Made by a program: the position numbers and the translations under genes. 64,000 nucleotides of DNA from JAMLJG01 sp035327585 (GTDB taxonomy: Bacteria > Verrucomicrobiota > Kiritimatiellia > CAIVKH01), in NCBI GenBank assembly GCA_035327585.1, contig DAOLDD010000015.1, positions 8,427-72,426 on the forward strand, in the 5' to 3' direction. This document shows, piece after piece, positions 40,453 through 49,250 of the stretch; positions within the stretch are counted from its first letter, which is position 1; every line of letters starts with the position of its first letter. The notes beneath the pieces are model-generated. The model was not told the DNA's origin. It saw only the letters and a program-made list of their open reading frames with translations, and did no database searches.

Positions 40453-42999
40453 CTACCGCCACTCATGCCGCGGATATTTGCGGGACAGCTCCTGCTTCAC
40501 GCGCGGATAGTGGTCGCGCCAGAAGCCGGTGAGGTCCTGCGTGATCTGCACCGGGCGCTGGCTGGGGGCAAGCAGGTGCACGGTGAGCGGCACGCGGCCC
40601 ATCGCGATGCGGGGCGATTTGGTCATGCCGTACAGGTTCTGGATTGTCGCGGCGAACCAGGGCGGCGTTTCCCCGGAATACACGATGCGGGCGGAACGTC
40701 CGCTCGGCAGTTCGATCCGTTGCGGCGCGTGCTTCTCAAGCATCGCGCGCTGGGCCGGGTTGAGCCAATCGTGGACGAAGGGCCAGACGTCGCGCTCCTT
40801 GATGTCCTTGTAGCTGACCGCGCCGTGGCAGCATTGCGCGATCATCAGTTTGCGATCCTCCGCCGTCACAATCGGGATGCCCAGTTCGGGACACCAGGCG
40901 GCGAGGCAGTTGACGCGGGTCAGCCACTGTTCAACCGCCTCGTCCCAGCGCGTCAGCGTCAACTCGCCGGACAGCACGCGCTCCGCGAGCAATTCCGCGG
41001 CGGCGTCGGCGGGCGGCTGGTCGTTGCGCTTGGATTCCAGCACGAGGTCGCGGAAGACGAGTCGGCGCTCGGCGTACACACGGCGCGAGGCGTCGTCCCA
41101 CACGGCGACGGTTTCCTCGCGGAACCCGTCGGGAAAAATCTCGCGCAGCCATTCGGGTTTCACCTCCGTGGCGAGCGAGAGCTGCACATCCACCTCGCGC
41201 CCCTCGATTTCGTTCACCTCGGCGGCGACGAACAGCGGGCATTTCGAGACGACGCTGTTGCGCGCGAGCGTGCCGCGCCGGTTGTGCACGAGCTGGCAGC
41301 GCAGCGTGCCGCCGTCGAGTCGGCGCGCGAGGTGGTCGGCGAAGCCGGTCAGCACGCATTTCTGCACCGCCTCGTCGTCCGCCGGCGGGCCGTCCGTCTT
41401 GAAGCCCTGCGCCTCCGCGAGGCGGAGGAAATACTGGAACAGCGGGCGCACCTGCCGCGCCGCCTGCGCGTGTACGCCGACGCGGCGGCAGGCCTCGAGC
41501 GCGAAGTTGTTCTTTTCGGCGTAGGACCAGGCCCGCATCAGCACGAAGAAATCAGACGTCGCGTGCTCGCCAAAGAGATCGCCGCGCCGCTCGGAGGAGT
41601 CGCGATCGGTCCGCCGCACGAGGATGTCGCGCCCCTGCGTGAGCGCGGCGATGAGCGCGACCTGCCGCACGCCGCCGTACAGCCCCGCCGCCAGCAGCAT
41701 GCGCGCATAGCGCGGGTGCACGGGAAAGGCGAGCATGCGCTGGCCGAGCTCCGTGATGGCGCCGGTTCGTTCATCCGCCGCGCCCAGGTCGCGCAGCAGC
41801 GTCTCCGCGCGTTCGAGCGATTTCGGGTCCGGCTTTTCCAGCCAGGGAAATTGCGCCACGTCCTCGTAACCCGCGTCCTTCAGGGCGAGCGCGACCTCCG
41901 CGAGGTCGAGACGGCGCACCTCGGGCAGCTCCTGCGCGGGGCGGCCGCGGTGTTCGAGCTCGCTCCAGAGTCGGACGCAAAGGCCCGGCCCGGTGCGGCC
42001 CGCGCGGCCCGCCCGCTGGTCCGCGGAGGCGCGCGAAATTTTCTCGATGAGCAGCGTGTTGATGCCGCGGTGCGGGTCGAAGCGCGGGATGCGCGCGAGT
42101 CCTGCGTCGATCACGATGCGCACGCCGTCGATGGTGAGCGAGGTTTCGGCGACGTTCGTCGCCACGATGATTTTCCGTCGTTCGTACCGCGCGACGGCCT
42201 CATCCTGCTGGTGCGGCGGCAGGTCGCCGTGCAGCGGGAGAATGTGGCAGCCCGCGGCCTCGGGCGTGTCCTGCAGCGCGCTGATCGTCCGGCTGATTTC
42301 GTAGGCGCCGGGCATGAAGACCAACGCATCGCCCGCCGCGCCGCCGCGTACAGCCTCCGCGAACGCCGCGGCCGCCTGGTTCCACACCGGCACATCGTCG
42401 CGTGGATCGCGCGCGGGCGGGGTGGGGCGGTGTCGGATCTCGACGGGAAACATGCGGCCGCGCGACTCAATCACGTCGCACGGTTTGAGGTAGTCCTCCA
42501 CGAGGCCGAGGTCCAGCGTGGCGGACATCACAACCAGCGTGAGATCGGGTCGGCGCGTGCGCTGCAATTCGCGGGCGCGGGCGAGCGTGATGTCGCCGTA
42601 GAGGTGGCGCTCGTGGAATTCGTCGAAGAGAATGCAGGAGATGCCCGACAGGTCCGGGTCGCTCATCATCTGCCGCAGCAGGATGCCTTCCGTGACGTAG
42701 CGAATGCGCGTGGCGGACGAGGTGACATCCTCGAACCGAATCTGGTAGCCAACCTCCGCGCCCAGCTTCACGCTGCGTTCCTGCGCGACGCGTGCGGCGA
42801 GCAGGCGGGCGGCGATCCGGCGCGGTTGCAGGATCGTGACCTCGCCCCGGTCGCCCAGCAACCCGTGATCGAGCAGCATCTGCGGCACTTGCGTCGATTT
42901 GCCGGACCCGGTCGGCGCTTGGATGACCAGCCGCCGGTTGCGCGGCAACGCCGCCACCAGCGAGGCTTCAATTTCGTGGATGGGCAAGGGGGACGACAT
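40453..42999 (-). CDS. hrpB: ATP-dependent RNA helicase HrpB (DExH/DEAH family)
   Basis: 848 residues. Walker A is PTGSGKST (29-36), motif II is the DEFH box (ILFDEFHERH), motif III is MSATLD, motif V is VATNVAETSLTIDGV and motif VI is QRAGRAGRTGPGLCVRLW. A winged-helix/ratchet region follows, and a C-terminal HrpB domain ends with TVHLLAPSQRPVQITQDLTG..FW, the HrpB family signature. HrpB is a non-essential bacterial helicase whose RNA target is poorly defined. The start at 42999 (MSSPLPIHE) is chosen on family alignment; an in-frame Met nine codons upstream is possible. Confidence 0.93.
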   Translation of the reverse strand: MSSPLPIHEIEASLVAALPRNRRLVIQAPTGSGKSTQVPQMLLDHGLLGDRGEVTILQPRRIAARLLAARVAQERSVKLGAEVGYQIRFEDVTSSATRIRYVTEGILLRQMMSDPDLSGISCILFDEFHERHLYGDITLARARELQRTRRPDLTLVVMSATLDLGLVEDYLKPCDVIESRGRMFPVEIRHRPTPPARDPRDDVPVWNQAAAAFAEAVRGGAAGDALVFMPGAYEISRTISALQDTPEAAGCHILPLHGDLPPHQQDEAVARYERRKIIVATNVAETSLTIDGVRIVIDAGLARIPRFDPHRGINTLLIEKISRASADQRAGRAGRTGPGLCVRLWSELEHRGRPAQELPEVRRLDLAEVALALKDAGYEDVAQFPWLEKPDPKSLERAETLLRDLGAADERTGAITELGQRMLAFPVHPRYARMLLAAGLYGGVRQVALIAALTQGRDILVRRTDRDSSERRGDLFGEHATSDFFVLMRAWSYAEKNNFALEACRRVGVHAQAARQVRPLFQYFLRLAEAQGFKTDGPPADDEAVQKCVLTGFADHLARRLDGGTLRCQLVHNRRGTLARNSVVSKCPLFVAAEVNEIEGREVDVQLSLATEVKPEWLREIFPDGFREETVAVWDDASRRVYAERRLVFRDLVLESKRNDQPPADAAAELLAERVLSGELTLTRWDEAVEQWLTRVNCLAAWCPELGIPIVTAEDRKLMIAQCCHGAVSYKDIKERDVWPFVHDWLNPAQRAMLEKHAPQRIELPSGRSARIVYSGETPPWFAATIQNLYGMTKSPRIAMGRVPLTVHLLAPSQRPVQITQDLTGFWRDHYPRVKQELSRKYPRHEWR

Positions 43000-43069
43000 G
43001 GCCGGCCAGTGGGCCATACCCGGCACCGCATGTCAAACCGGTGGGAGAAGACGTTCTTCTATTCTGTCC

Positions 43070-43285
43070 GCCCCCACCGGCCTTGCGCCGGTGGAGCGAA
43101 AGTTGTACGGGCTACCGGGCTCCAAGCGCCTTGTTTCGCGACCGGCACATCCGCACAGCGGATACGAAAACACATGCGTTTTCGCCCGCGCGGACGCACG
43201 GGCGCCGGGTCGCGGACTACGCGGCTTTGACGGCCCGGTAGCCAATCGTAACTCCTTCACCACCGGCGCAAGGCCGGTGGGGTCG
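43070..43285. repeat. ~215-bp palindromic element with terminal inverted repeats, copy 2
   Basis: Same ends and same order of internal complementary blocks as the copy at 14669-14882, including CTACCGGGCTCCA near the left and GCCCGGTAGCC near the right. Differences are scattered and partly compensate in stems (for example CGCAGCGGATGCG against CACAGCGGATACG), which suggests that the folded form matters. Together with ~95 bp of poly-G-containing sequence it fills 43000-43379 between hrpB and nadK. Confidence 0.85.
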
Positions 43286-43379
43286 TTAAGCTGTTTACCC
43301 AATTGGGAGATCTGAAACCGGGGGCCCATGCCAGGTGGGAAAACCGGCCCCGGTGCCCTCGCCGGGGGGGGCTCGCGTT

Positions 43380-44240
43380 CTACACGCTCGACCCGCGCCA
43401 TTGCAGTTTCTGGCGCAGCACGCTGAAGTAGCTGTAGTCGGGCAGGTGGATGAAGCGCACGCCGTGCGGGCTGCGCTGGATGTCGAGCTGGTCGCCTTCC
43501 CGCACCGCGAGTTCTTCCTGTCCATCGACGGAAAGCAGGAGCGGTTTCGCCGCGGCACGCACGGTGAGGGTGAGGTTCGCGTTGCCGGGCAGCACGAGCG
43601 GGCGCGCGCTCAGCGTGTGCGGGCAGATCACATTGAGCAGCAGCGCGGAGGTGGAGGGATGCATGATCGGTCCGCCGGCCGAAAGCGAATGGCCCGTCGA
43701 GCCAGTCGGCGTCGACACGACCAACCCATCGCACCGGTACGACGCGATGCGGTCGCCGTCCACATCCGCGTCAACCGTGATGATGCGCGAGGAACGGCCC
43801 CAGCCGACCACCACGTCGTTCAGCGCGCGGAAGGCGCCCAGCCGTTTGCGCGCGCGCCGTACACCGCATTCGAGCGCCGCACGCTCCGACACCTTGATTT
43901 TGCCGCTCGCGAGGTGTTCCAGCGCGGGCTCCAGTTCATCCGTCGTGATGCTCGTCATGAAGCCGAGCGCGCCGAGATTCACACCCAGCACCGGCACGTC
44001 GGCCCGGCCCAGCAGGCGCACCGCATGGAGCAGCGTCCCGTCGCCGCCCAGCGCGATCAACGCGTCGATCCGGCGCGCGAGCGAAGCGGGTTCCACCGTC
44101 CGGCAGCCGGGCAGCATCCGCGCCGTTTCCTGGCAGGACAGCGTGCGCAGGCCGAGCGCGCCCGCCTTGTGCGCGAGGCGCTGGAGGACGGCTTTGGCTT
44201 CCACTTTGCTGCAGTTGGCGATGACGCCGATGGTCTTCAT
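43380..44240 (-). CDS. nadK: NAD kinase
   Basis: 286 residues. The catalytic/ATP motif is IALGGDGTLLHAV (GGDGT 65-69), followed by GVNLGALGFMT (NAD-binding), FRALNDVVV (NE/ND motif), and DGLVVSTPTGSTGHSLSAGG. It phosphorylates NAD to NADP in the cytoplasm. The start at 44240 (MKTIGVIAN) overlaps the tlyA stop codon (ATGA), and tlyA-nadK pairing is common in bacteria. Length and motifs are normal. Confidence 0.95.
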   Translation of the reverse strand: MKTIGVIANCSKVEAKAVLQRLAHKAGALGLRTLSCQETARMLPGCRTVEPASLARRIDALIALGGDGTLLHAVRLLGRADVPVLGVNLGALGFMTSITTDELEPALEHLASGKIKVSERAALECGVRRARKRLGAFRALNDVVVGWGRSSRIITVDADVDGDRIASYRCDGLVVSTPTGSTGHSLSAGGPIMHPSTSALLLNVICPHTLSARPLVLPGNANLTLTVRAAAKPLLLSVDGQEELAVREGDQLDIQRSPHGVRFIHLPDYSYFSVLRQKLQWRGSSV

Positions 44241-44968
44241 GTCCGGGTCCAATACGCGATAAACTCCACATTACCAGCCGGACCCCGCAAGGGCGATTCG
44301 ATTTCGCCGTGCCAGCGGAACCCCATCCGCCCGCCCTCCGCGCGCACGCGGTCCACCACCTGCCGGTGCACGGCGGAATCGCGCACCACGCCGCCGCGCC
44401 CCACCTCGTCGCGTCCCGCCTCGAATTGCGGTTTGATCAACGTCACCAGCCGCCCGCCCGGCGCAAGTACGCCCGCCACGGCGGGCAGCAGGAGCGCCAG
44501 GGAAATGAACGAGGCGTCCATCGTGGCGAACGTGGGCCGCTCGGGAAACGCCGCCGCATCCAGATGGCGCGCGTTGACACCGTCCATCACCACAACGCGC
44601 GGGTCCGCCGCGAGTCGGGCGTGCAACTGGGCGCGTCCCACGTCGACCGCATACACGCGCCGCGCCCCATGCTGGAGCAGGCAATCCGTGAAGCCGCCGG
44701 TGGAGGCGCCGACATCGAGACAGGTCTCGCCGTCCACGGACAGTTGCCAGTGGACGAACGCGGCTTCCAGTTTCTCGCCCCCCCGGCTGACGAAGCGTTC
44801 GGGCGCCTCAATCGTGATTTCGGTTTCCTCCCCGATGGCGTGACCCGGCTTGCCGGCGGGTTGTCCATCGACGCGTACCTTGCCCGCGAGAATCAGGCGC
44901 TGCGCCTTCTCGCGGCTTTCCGCCAGGCCGCGTTGCACCACCAATTGGTCGAGACGGATGCGAGTCAT
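44237..44968 (-). CDS. tlyA: TlyA-family 16S/23S rRNA 2'-O-methyltransferase
   Basis: 243 residues. An N-terminal S4 RNA-binding domain (RLDQLVVQRGLAESREKAQR, KVRVDGQPAGKPG) precedes an FtsJ-like methyltransferase with the SAM motif CLDVGASTGGFTDCLLQ and a KDKE-type catalytic set (Lys in SRGGEKLEAAF, Asp in ATMDASFI, Lys in LIKPQFE, Glu in VEFIAY). The family methylates rRNA ribose at the subunit interface (known for the mycobacterial enzyme, which confers capreomycin sensitivity); some homologues have been called haemolysins. Coupled to nadK by a 4-nt overlap. Confidence 0.92.
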   Translation of the reverse strand: MTRIRLDQLVVQRGLAESREKAQRLILAGKVRVDGQPAGKPGHAIGEETEITIEAPERFVSRGGEKLEAAFVHWQLSVDGETCLDVGASTGGFTDCLLQHGARRVYAVDVGRAQLHARLAADPRVVVMDGVNARHLDAAAFPERPTFATMDASFISLALLLPAVAGVLAPGGRLVTLIKPQFEAGRDEVGRGGVVRDSAVHRQVVDRVRAEGGRMGFRWHGEIESPLRGPAGNVEFIAYWTRT

Positions 44969-45016
44969 ATGAGCGGTCTCATCATCGTATTAGCATGCGC
45001 ACGCCGGGTCGGCCGC

Positions 45017-45086
45017 TGTAGTTCCGGCGCTCTGTCGCCGGAAGCGCCCCGCCAAGGACCTCCGGCGGCAGAGCGCCGGAGCTACA
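45017..45086. repeat. TGTAGTTCCGGCG inverted repeat
   Basis: TGTAGTTCCGGCGCTCTGTC (from 45017) is complementary to the right arm ending GAGCGCCGGAGCTACA at 45086, a ~70-nt hairpin. Outside it, AGCGGTCTCATC (about 44984) and AAGACGGTTAATA (about 45124) resemble words flanking other hairpins in the window. It lies between tlyA and htrA and could end the htrA transcript. Confidence 0.75.
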
Positions 45087-45148
45087 AGGACCATCGCTCA
45101 TCCAGAATATGGTGTTTCAAAACAAGACGGTTAATAAAAGCCCGCGCA

Positions 45149-46198
45149 TCATTCCTCCACATACAGGAAAGGCGGCGCGGGCATCGCTTCCGTCGTCATG
45201 TTCAATACAACGTCCTTCTTGCTCCGGCGCACGGTCATCGCGACCGCGTCGCCCGCCTTGCGGCTCATAATCAGCCGCTGCACCTCGCGCGGCTGGCGGA
45301 CCCGCTCGCCGTCCACCGCGGTGATCAGGTCGCCGTTTACGAGGCCCGCGCGCGAGGCAGGACTCTGCGGCATGACGCGGCCCACCCGCACGCCATCGCC
45401 TTCCTCCTGCATCATGATGCCGACCCAGGGGCGCCGCCAGTTGCCGTCGCGCATGATTGAGGTGGCGACGTTCATCGCGAGATTGATCGGAATCGCGAAG
45501 CTGATGCCGATGTTGCCTTCCGAATAGCCCGCGGTCTGGATCATCGTGTTGATGCCGACGAGCTTGCCGTCCATGTCCACCAGCGGGCCGCCGCTGTTGC
45601 CGCGGTTCACCGCCGCGTCAGTCTGGATAAAATCCTCATACGGCAGCGCCCCGATGGCCCGGCCCTTTTGGCTCACGATGCCGAGCGTCACGCTGCTGCT
45701 CAGGCTGAACGGCGAGCCGATCGCCATCACGAATTCGCCCACGCGCAAGGTGTCCGAATTGCCCGGCGCCAGATAGGGAAACTCCGCGCGCGTCGAATCC
45801 TCGATTTTCAGCACAGCGAGGTCGGTTTGAGGGTCTTCGCCCACGAGCCGCGCCGCGTATTTTTCGCCGCCCTGCATCACGACCTCGATGTTTTGCGCGC
45901 CGTCCACCACGTGCCGGTTCGTGAGCAGGTAGCCGTCCTTCGTGATGATGACGCCGGACCCCATGCCCGCCAGCCGCTCGGGAATGCGGTACATCCGCCC
46001 GAAGAACCAGTCCTGCGCGAGGCGGAATCGCGTGGCTTCGGTGCGCACCACGACGACGGCCGGCATGACCTCCTCCACGATGTCGGCGATCGCCGTACCC
46101 ATCGCCTTGGCCGCGCCCGGCGAGACGGCCCGCGCGGGCGCCGACGCGCCCAAGAAGGCGGCCACCGCCAGTCCCGCAATCCACTGGAATCCTTTCAT
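45149..46198 (-). CDS. DegP/HtrA-type serine protease
   Basis: 349 residues. The signal peptide ends near ASAPARA (about residue 24). Trypsin-like domain: His96 (LTNRHVVDG), Asp126 (TDLAVLKI), Ser202 (RGNSGGPL), with GSPFSLSSSVTLGIVS before the active site. One PDZ domain follows (about 265-335; VMPQSPASRAGLVNGDLITA). It is a periplasmic quality-control protease and chaperone. It has one PDZ domain, like DegS, rather than the two of DegP, and no membrane anchor beyond the signal. It is a single gene on the minus strand preceded by a repeat element. Confidence 0.92.
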   Translation of the reverse strand: MKGFQWIAGLAVAAFLGASAPARAVSPGAAKAMGTAIADIVEEVMPAVVVVRTEATRFRLAQDWFFGRMYRIPERLAGMGSGVIITKDGYLLTNRHVVDGAQNIEVVMQGGEKYAARLVGEDPQTDLAVLKIEDSTRAEFPYLAPGNSDTLRVGEFVMAIGSPFSLSSSVTLGIVSQKGRAIGALPYEDFIQTDAAVNRGNSGGPLVDMDGKLVGINTMIQTAGYSEGNIGISFAIPINLAMNVATSIMRDGNWRRPWVGIMMQEEGDGVRVGRVMPQSPASRAGLVNGDLITAVDGERVRQPREVQRLIMSRKAGDAVAMTVRRSKKDVVLNMTTEAMPAPPFLYVEE

Positions 46199-46213
46199 GG
46201 TTGCTTCACTCCT

Positions 46214-46345
46214 CCCTGGCCCCCGGCGGGCTTGCCCCGCCGGAGCCCAAGTTCACTTTGCTACCGCATGGTAACTTGCGCTCCCGCTACGTCCGCCTTC
46301 GCCCAGCTATGGCGCGCCCGGAGGTCGCGCCCCACCGGCATAAAA
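46214..46345. repeat. CCCGGCGGGCTTGCCCCGCCGG repeat element, copy 1
   Basis: Begins CCCTGGCCCCCGGCGGGCTT, then a hairpin (CGGCGGG/CCCGCCG), then CAAGTT..CTTTGCTACCGCATGGTAAC, and the CTACGTCCGCCTTCGCC word. A diverged second copy lies at 47971-48113 and a fragment at 51790-51880. Copies 1 and 2 begin just upstream of start codons on the minus strand (htrA and xseA). Confidence 0.8.
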
Positions 46346-46391
46346 TTTAGTGTGTGTTGTGATGGACAGACACGAAACGACGCCCGAACGT

Positions 46392-46658
46392 TCAACCGGA
46401 ATCACGCTCCGTGTCGGGCGAAAAGGGCTCCGTTGCGATGCGCTCGCCCTTCTTCACCAGTTTCTCGATTTTCTTTTCGACCTCGTTCAACTTCACGTCG
46501 CAGATTTTCACGAGCTGCGAGCCTTCCTCGAAGCACGCCATCATGCGGTCGAGGCTCAGCGTGCCGCTCTCCATTTCCTTGACGAGCGTCTCCAGGCGCG
46601 CGAGCGCTTTTTCGAAGTCAGGCGTTTCCGGCGGGCTTTTGTTTTCGCGTGCGGTCAT
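46392..46658 (-). CDS. xseB: Exodeoxyribonuclease VII small subunit
   Basis: 88 residues with the XseB pattern FEKALARLETLVKEMESGTL, then LDRMMACFEEGSQLVKIC and ERIATE. Two antiparallel helices make it the small subunit that clusters on XseA to form exonuclease VII, which degrades single-stranded DNA from both ends during repair. The start at 46658 gives a 41-nt overlap with the end of xseA, the usual coupling. Confidence 0.93.
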   Translation of the reverse strand: MTARENKSPPETPDFEKALARLETLVKEMESGTLSLDRMMACFEEGSQLVKICDVKLNEVEKKIEKLVKKGERIATEPFSPDTERDSG

Positions 46659-47958
46659 GGGGCTTCCCCTGTTCGGCTTTGGCGGTGATGACGGACGTAA
46701 AGCTACCACGCGCGACGACGGTCTGCACCCATTCCCCGGTCGCCACGGAATCGGAATCCAGCACCGGCCGCCCGTCGGGGCCCAGCGTCACGCTGTAGCC
46801 GCGCGCGAGCACGGCATGCGGACTCAACACGCGGAGCGACTCCGCCGCGCGTTCGAGCCGGTGCCGCGTGCGCTGCGTCAGTAAACTCGTCGCGTGGCCC
46901 AGCCGCAGGTGCGCCTCGTCCAGCCGCTGCTGCCGCTCGGCCAGCGCGGATTCCAGCGCGCGCTTCGCAACGTCGAGACAGCGCGCCACGCGCTCGCGGT
47001 GCCGCGCCAGCAAGTGCTCCGGCTCGCGGAAAACGTAGCTGCCCGCCGCGCGCGTGTAGCGATTCCGCAGCAGCAGCAGTTGCGCGCGCAGCGCCTGCGC
47101 GAGGCGCCGCCGCTGCGTCGCGAGCAGGTCTTCGTAATCCGCCTTCGGGCGGATGACCAGTTCCGCCGCCGCCGACGGGGTGGGGGCGCGCAGGTCGGCC
47201 ACAAAGTCGCAAATCGTGAAGTCGGTCTCGTGGCCGACCGCGGAAATCACCGGGATGCCGGACCGCGCGACCGCGCGCGCGACGGCCTCCTCATTGAACG
47301 CCCACAAATCCTCCAGGCTGCCGCCGCCGCGCCCGACGATGATCGCGTCGATGCCGCCCAGCGCATTCAGCAGGTCGAGCGCCGCCGCGATTTCCGCCGC
47401 CGCGCCCGCGCCCTGTACGCGCACCGGCACGAGCAATACGTGGCGGTCCGGATAGCGGCGGCCCAGCACATTCAGGATGTCGCGGATCACCGCGCCCGCG
47501 GACGACGTCACGATGCCGATGGTGCGCGGCAGCAGGGGCAGCGGCCGTTTGCGCGCCGCGTCGAACAACCCCTCCGCCGCGAGCTTCGCCTTGAGTTCCT
47601 CGAACGCGCGCTGGAGTTCGCCCTGGCCCGCGTCCTCCACGCGGCGCACGACCAGTTGATACTGCCCGCGCTGTTCGTAGACCGACAGTTCGCCCGCGAC
47701 CCGCAGCTTCGCGCCGTCCTTTACCGGTGTTTTGCTCGCCGCCGCGACGCCGCGGAACATCACCGCCGAAAGTTGCGCGCCCTCATCCTTCAGCGTGAAA
47801 TAAATGTGCCCCGACGGGTACGTCCGCGCGTTCGATACCTCGCCCTCGACCCAGACCGTGCCGACCTCGCCCTCCAGGATCGCCTTGATCCTGCGCGTCA
47901 GTTCCGTGACGCGATAGACCTTCCGCTGCGGCGCCTGGTTTTTCGGTTCATCGCCCAT
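46618..47958 (-). CDS. xseA: Exodeoxyribonuclease VII large subunit
   Basis: 446 residues. The N-terminal OB-fold binds single-stranded DNA (VYRVTELTRRIKAILEGEVG, VWVEGEVSN..HIYFTLKD). The catalytic domain has RTIGIVTSSAGAVIRDIL, IIVGRGGGSLEDLWAFNEE and ISAVGHETDFTICDFVADLR. A long coiled-coil follows (about 285-390), then the C-terminal segment ARGYSV. Overlaps xseB by 41 nt. Length and motifs are normal. Confidence 0.95.
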   Translation of the reverse strand: MGDEPKNQAPQRKVYRVTELTRRIKAILEGEVGTVWVEGEVSNARTYPSGHIYFTLKDEGAQLSAVMFRGVAAASKTPVKDGAKLRVAGELSVYEQRGQYQLVVRRVEDAGQGELQRAFEELKAKLAAEGLFDAARKRPLPLLPRTIGIVTSSAGAVIRDILNVLGRRYPDRHVLLVPVRVQGAGAAAEIAAALDLLNALGGIDAIIVGRGGGSLEDLWAFNEEAVARAVARSGIPVISAVGHETDFTICDFVADLRAPTPSAAAELVIRPKADYEDLLATQRRRLAQALRAQLLLLRNRYTRAAGSYVFREPEHLLARHRERVARCLDVAKRALESALAERQQRLDEAHLRLGHATSLLTQRTRHRLERAAESLRVLSPHAVLARGYSVTLGPDGRPVLDSDSVATGEWVQTVVARGSFTSVITAKAEQGKPHDRTRKQKPAGNA

Positions 47959-47970
47959 TTGGGTTAGTTC

Positions 47971-48113
47971 TCCCTGGCCCCCGGCGGGCTTGCCCCGCCG
48001 AAGCCGAAGTTTAGCTTGCTAGTGCGTGGCGAACAAACTTTCGCTCCCGCGACTTCCGCCTTCGCCGGGCTTCGGCGAGACAAGCAAGGTCGCGGGGGGC
48101 GGCTTCAAAGCTA
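47971..48113. repeat. CCCGGCGGGCTTGCCCCGCCG repeat element, copy 2
   Basis: Starts CCCTGGCCCCCGGCGGGCTT like the copy at 46214, then AAGTTTAGCTTGCTAGTGCG and CTTCCGCCTTCGCCGGGCTTC. The right part (GCAAGGTCGCGGGGGGCGGC) diverges. Lies between ymdB and xseA. Confidence 0.78.
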
Positions 48114-48138
48114 CAGGATTAGCACTGTTCTTCTGATT

Positions 48139-48918
48139 TTATTCCCGCTCGCGAATCCGCCGGATCGCCGTGGCGCGCCCGGTGGTGGAATCGACCGTGA
48201 TCAGCGCGCCTTCCATCGCCACATCGTTCTCCGCGATCTCGAATTTCGTCGGCAGGCCCGTCGTGAATTTACGCATCACCGACGCCACGTCGCGGCCCAG
48301 CACGGAATCCTTCGGCCCCGTCATGCCGAGGTCCGTGAGGTACGCGGTGCCTTTCGGCAGCACCGTTTCATCCGACGTCTGCACGTGCGTGTGCGTGCCG
48401 ACGACGGACGACACGCGGCCTTCGAGGTAGCGCCCCATCGCGATTTTTTCCGACGTCGCCTCCGCGTGGATTTCGGCGAAAATAAACGGACTGCGAATTT
48501 GCTGTAGCGCCGCGTCCGCCGCGCGGAACGGACAATCCGCGGGCGGCATGAACACCCGGCCGATAAGCGACAGCACGAACAGCCGCTGGCCGCCGGGCAG
48601 GTCCATCGAGGTCCAGCCCTTGCCGGGGCATTCCGGCGCGAAATTCGCCGGGCGCACGACACGCGGTTCGAGGTTGAGATAGGGTAGGATTTCCTTCTGG
48701 TCCCACGTATGGTCGCCGAGCGTCAGCAGGTCCGCGCCCGCCATGAAGAGCTCCTCCGCGAGCGCGGGCGTCACCCCGCGCCCCGCCGCCGCGTTCTCCG
48801 CGTTCGCGATCACTGCGTCGAGTTTCCATTCCTGCTTCAGCCGCGGAATGAGCCGCGCAAAGATGCGGCGGCCCGGCGCCCCGACAATGTCGCCAATGTG
48901 AAGAATATTGAGAGCCAT
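48139..48918 (-). CDS. ymdB: YmdB-family metallophosphoesterase (2',3'-cyclic-nucleotide phosphodiesterase)
   Basis: 259 residues of the TIGR00282 family. Metal motifs are ILHIGDIVGAPGRR (Asp10), ANAENAAAGRG (Asn/Glu), LLTLGDHTWD, AEIHAEATSEK and GTHTHVQTSDE. In Bacillus the homologue hydrolyses cyclic nucleotides and influences biofilm formation. Cytoplasmic, with no signal peptide. ATG 48918 is the natural family start (MALNILHIGD). Confidence 0.92.
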   Translation of the reverse strand: MALNILHIGDIVGAPGRRIFARLIPRLKQEWKLDAVIANAENAAAGRGVTPALAEELFMAGADLLTLGDHTWDQKEILPYLNLEPRVVRPANFAPECPGKGWTSMDLPGGQRLFVLSLIGRVFMPPADCPFRAADAALQQIRSPFIFAEIHAEATSEKIAMGRYLEGRVSSVVGTHTHVQTSDETVLPKGTAYLTDLGMTGPKDSVLGRDVASVMRKFTTGLPTKFEIAENDVAMEGALITVDSTTGRATAIRRIRERE

Positions 48919-49250
48919 GCCCGCATCCTACGGCCCGCGCCGTGGAGCGTAAATGAGTTATTAACGGTCTCGAAATCGTATGAACATCCGCATAGGTGGA
49001 CGCCGCGCTCTGCGCGGCGTTTTCCGTGCGCGGAGCGCCCGGACCACCAAAATCATGTCGTTACTAAAGCGAGACGGTTAATATTTGCCAGGGCGCTGAA
49101 TACAGCTCTGGGGAATCTTTACCACGGAGTGCACGGAGACACGAAGGGGAGGAAAGATTCCGAACAATCCGCGTTCGGCGTCCGCGACAACAGGAATCCT
49201 TCTCCGCGCCTCCGTGTCTCCGTGGTGAAGCGCCTGAAGATATTGGACGC
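48919..49250. other. Gene-free region with inverted repeats
   Basis: Holds ATTAACGGTCTCGAAAT near 48960 and GCGAGACGGTTAATATT near 49070 as outward-complementary arms around a GC-rich hairpin (CGCCGCG/CGCGGCG, 49001-49020). Next come GCGGAGCGCCCGGACCACC, then ACCACGGAGTGCACGGAGAC (49121) mirrored by CTCCGTGTCTCCGTGGT (49210-49226). No gene or RNA that I can support. Confidence 0.65.

Noticed and set aside
39253..43230. Open frame of about 1325 codons on the plus strand across the TolC-like gene and hrpB
   Set aside because: It crosses two well-supported genes and a repeat element, and its composition is that of a shadow frame.
43380..48918. Special significance of the nadK-tlyA-htrA-xseB-xseA-ymdB order
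   Set aside because: These are ordinary housekeeping genes; only nadK-tlyA and xseB-xseA are truly coupled, which is common in bacteria.
49000..49025. Hairpin followed by TTTT near 49000-49025
   Set aside because: It would terminate only plus-strand transcription, and no plus-strand gene ends here; treated as part of repeat DNA.
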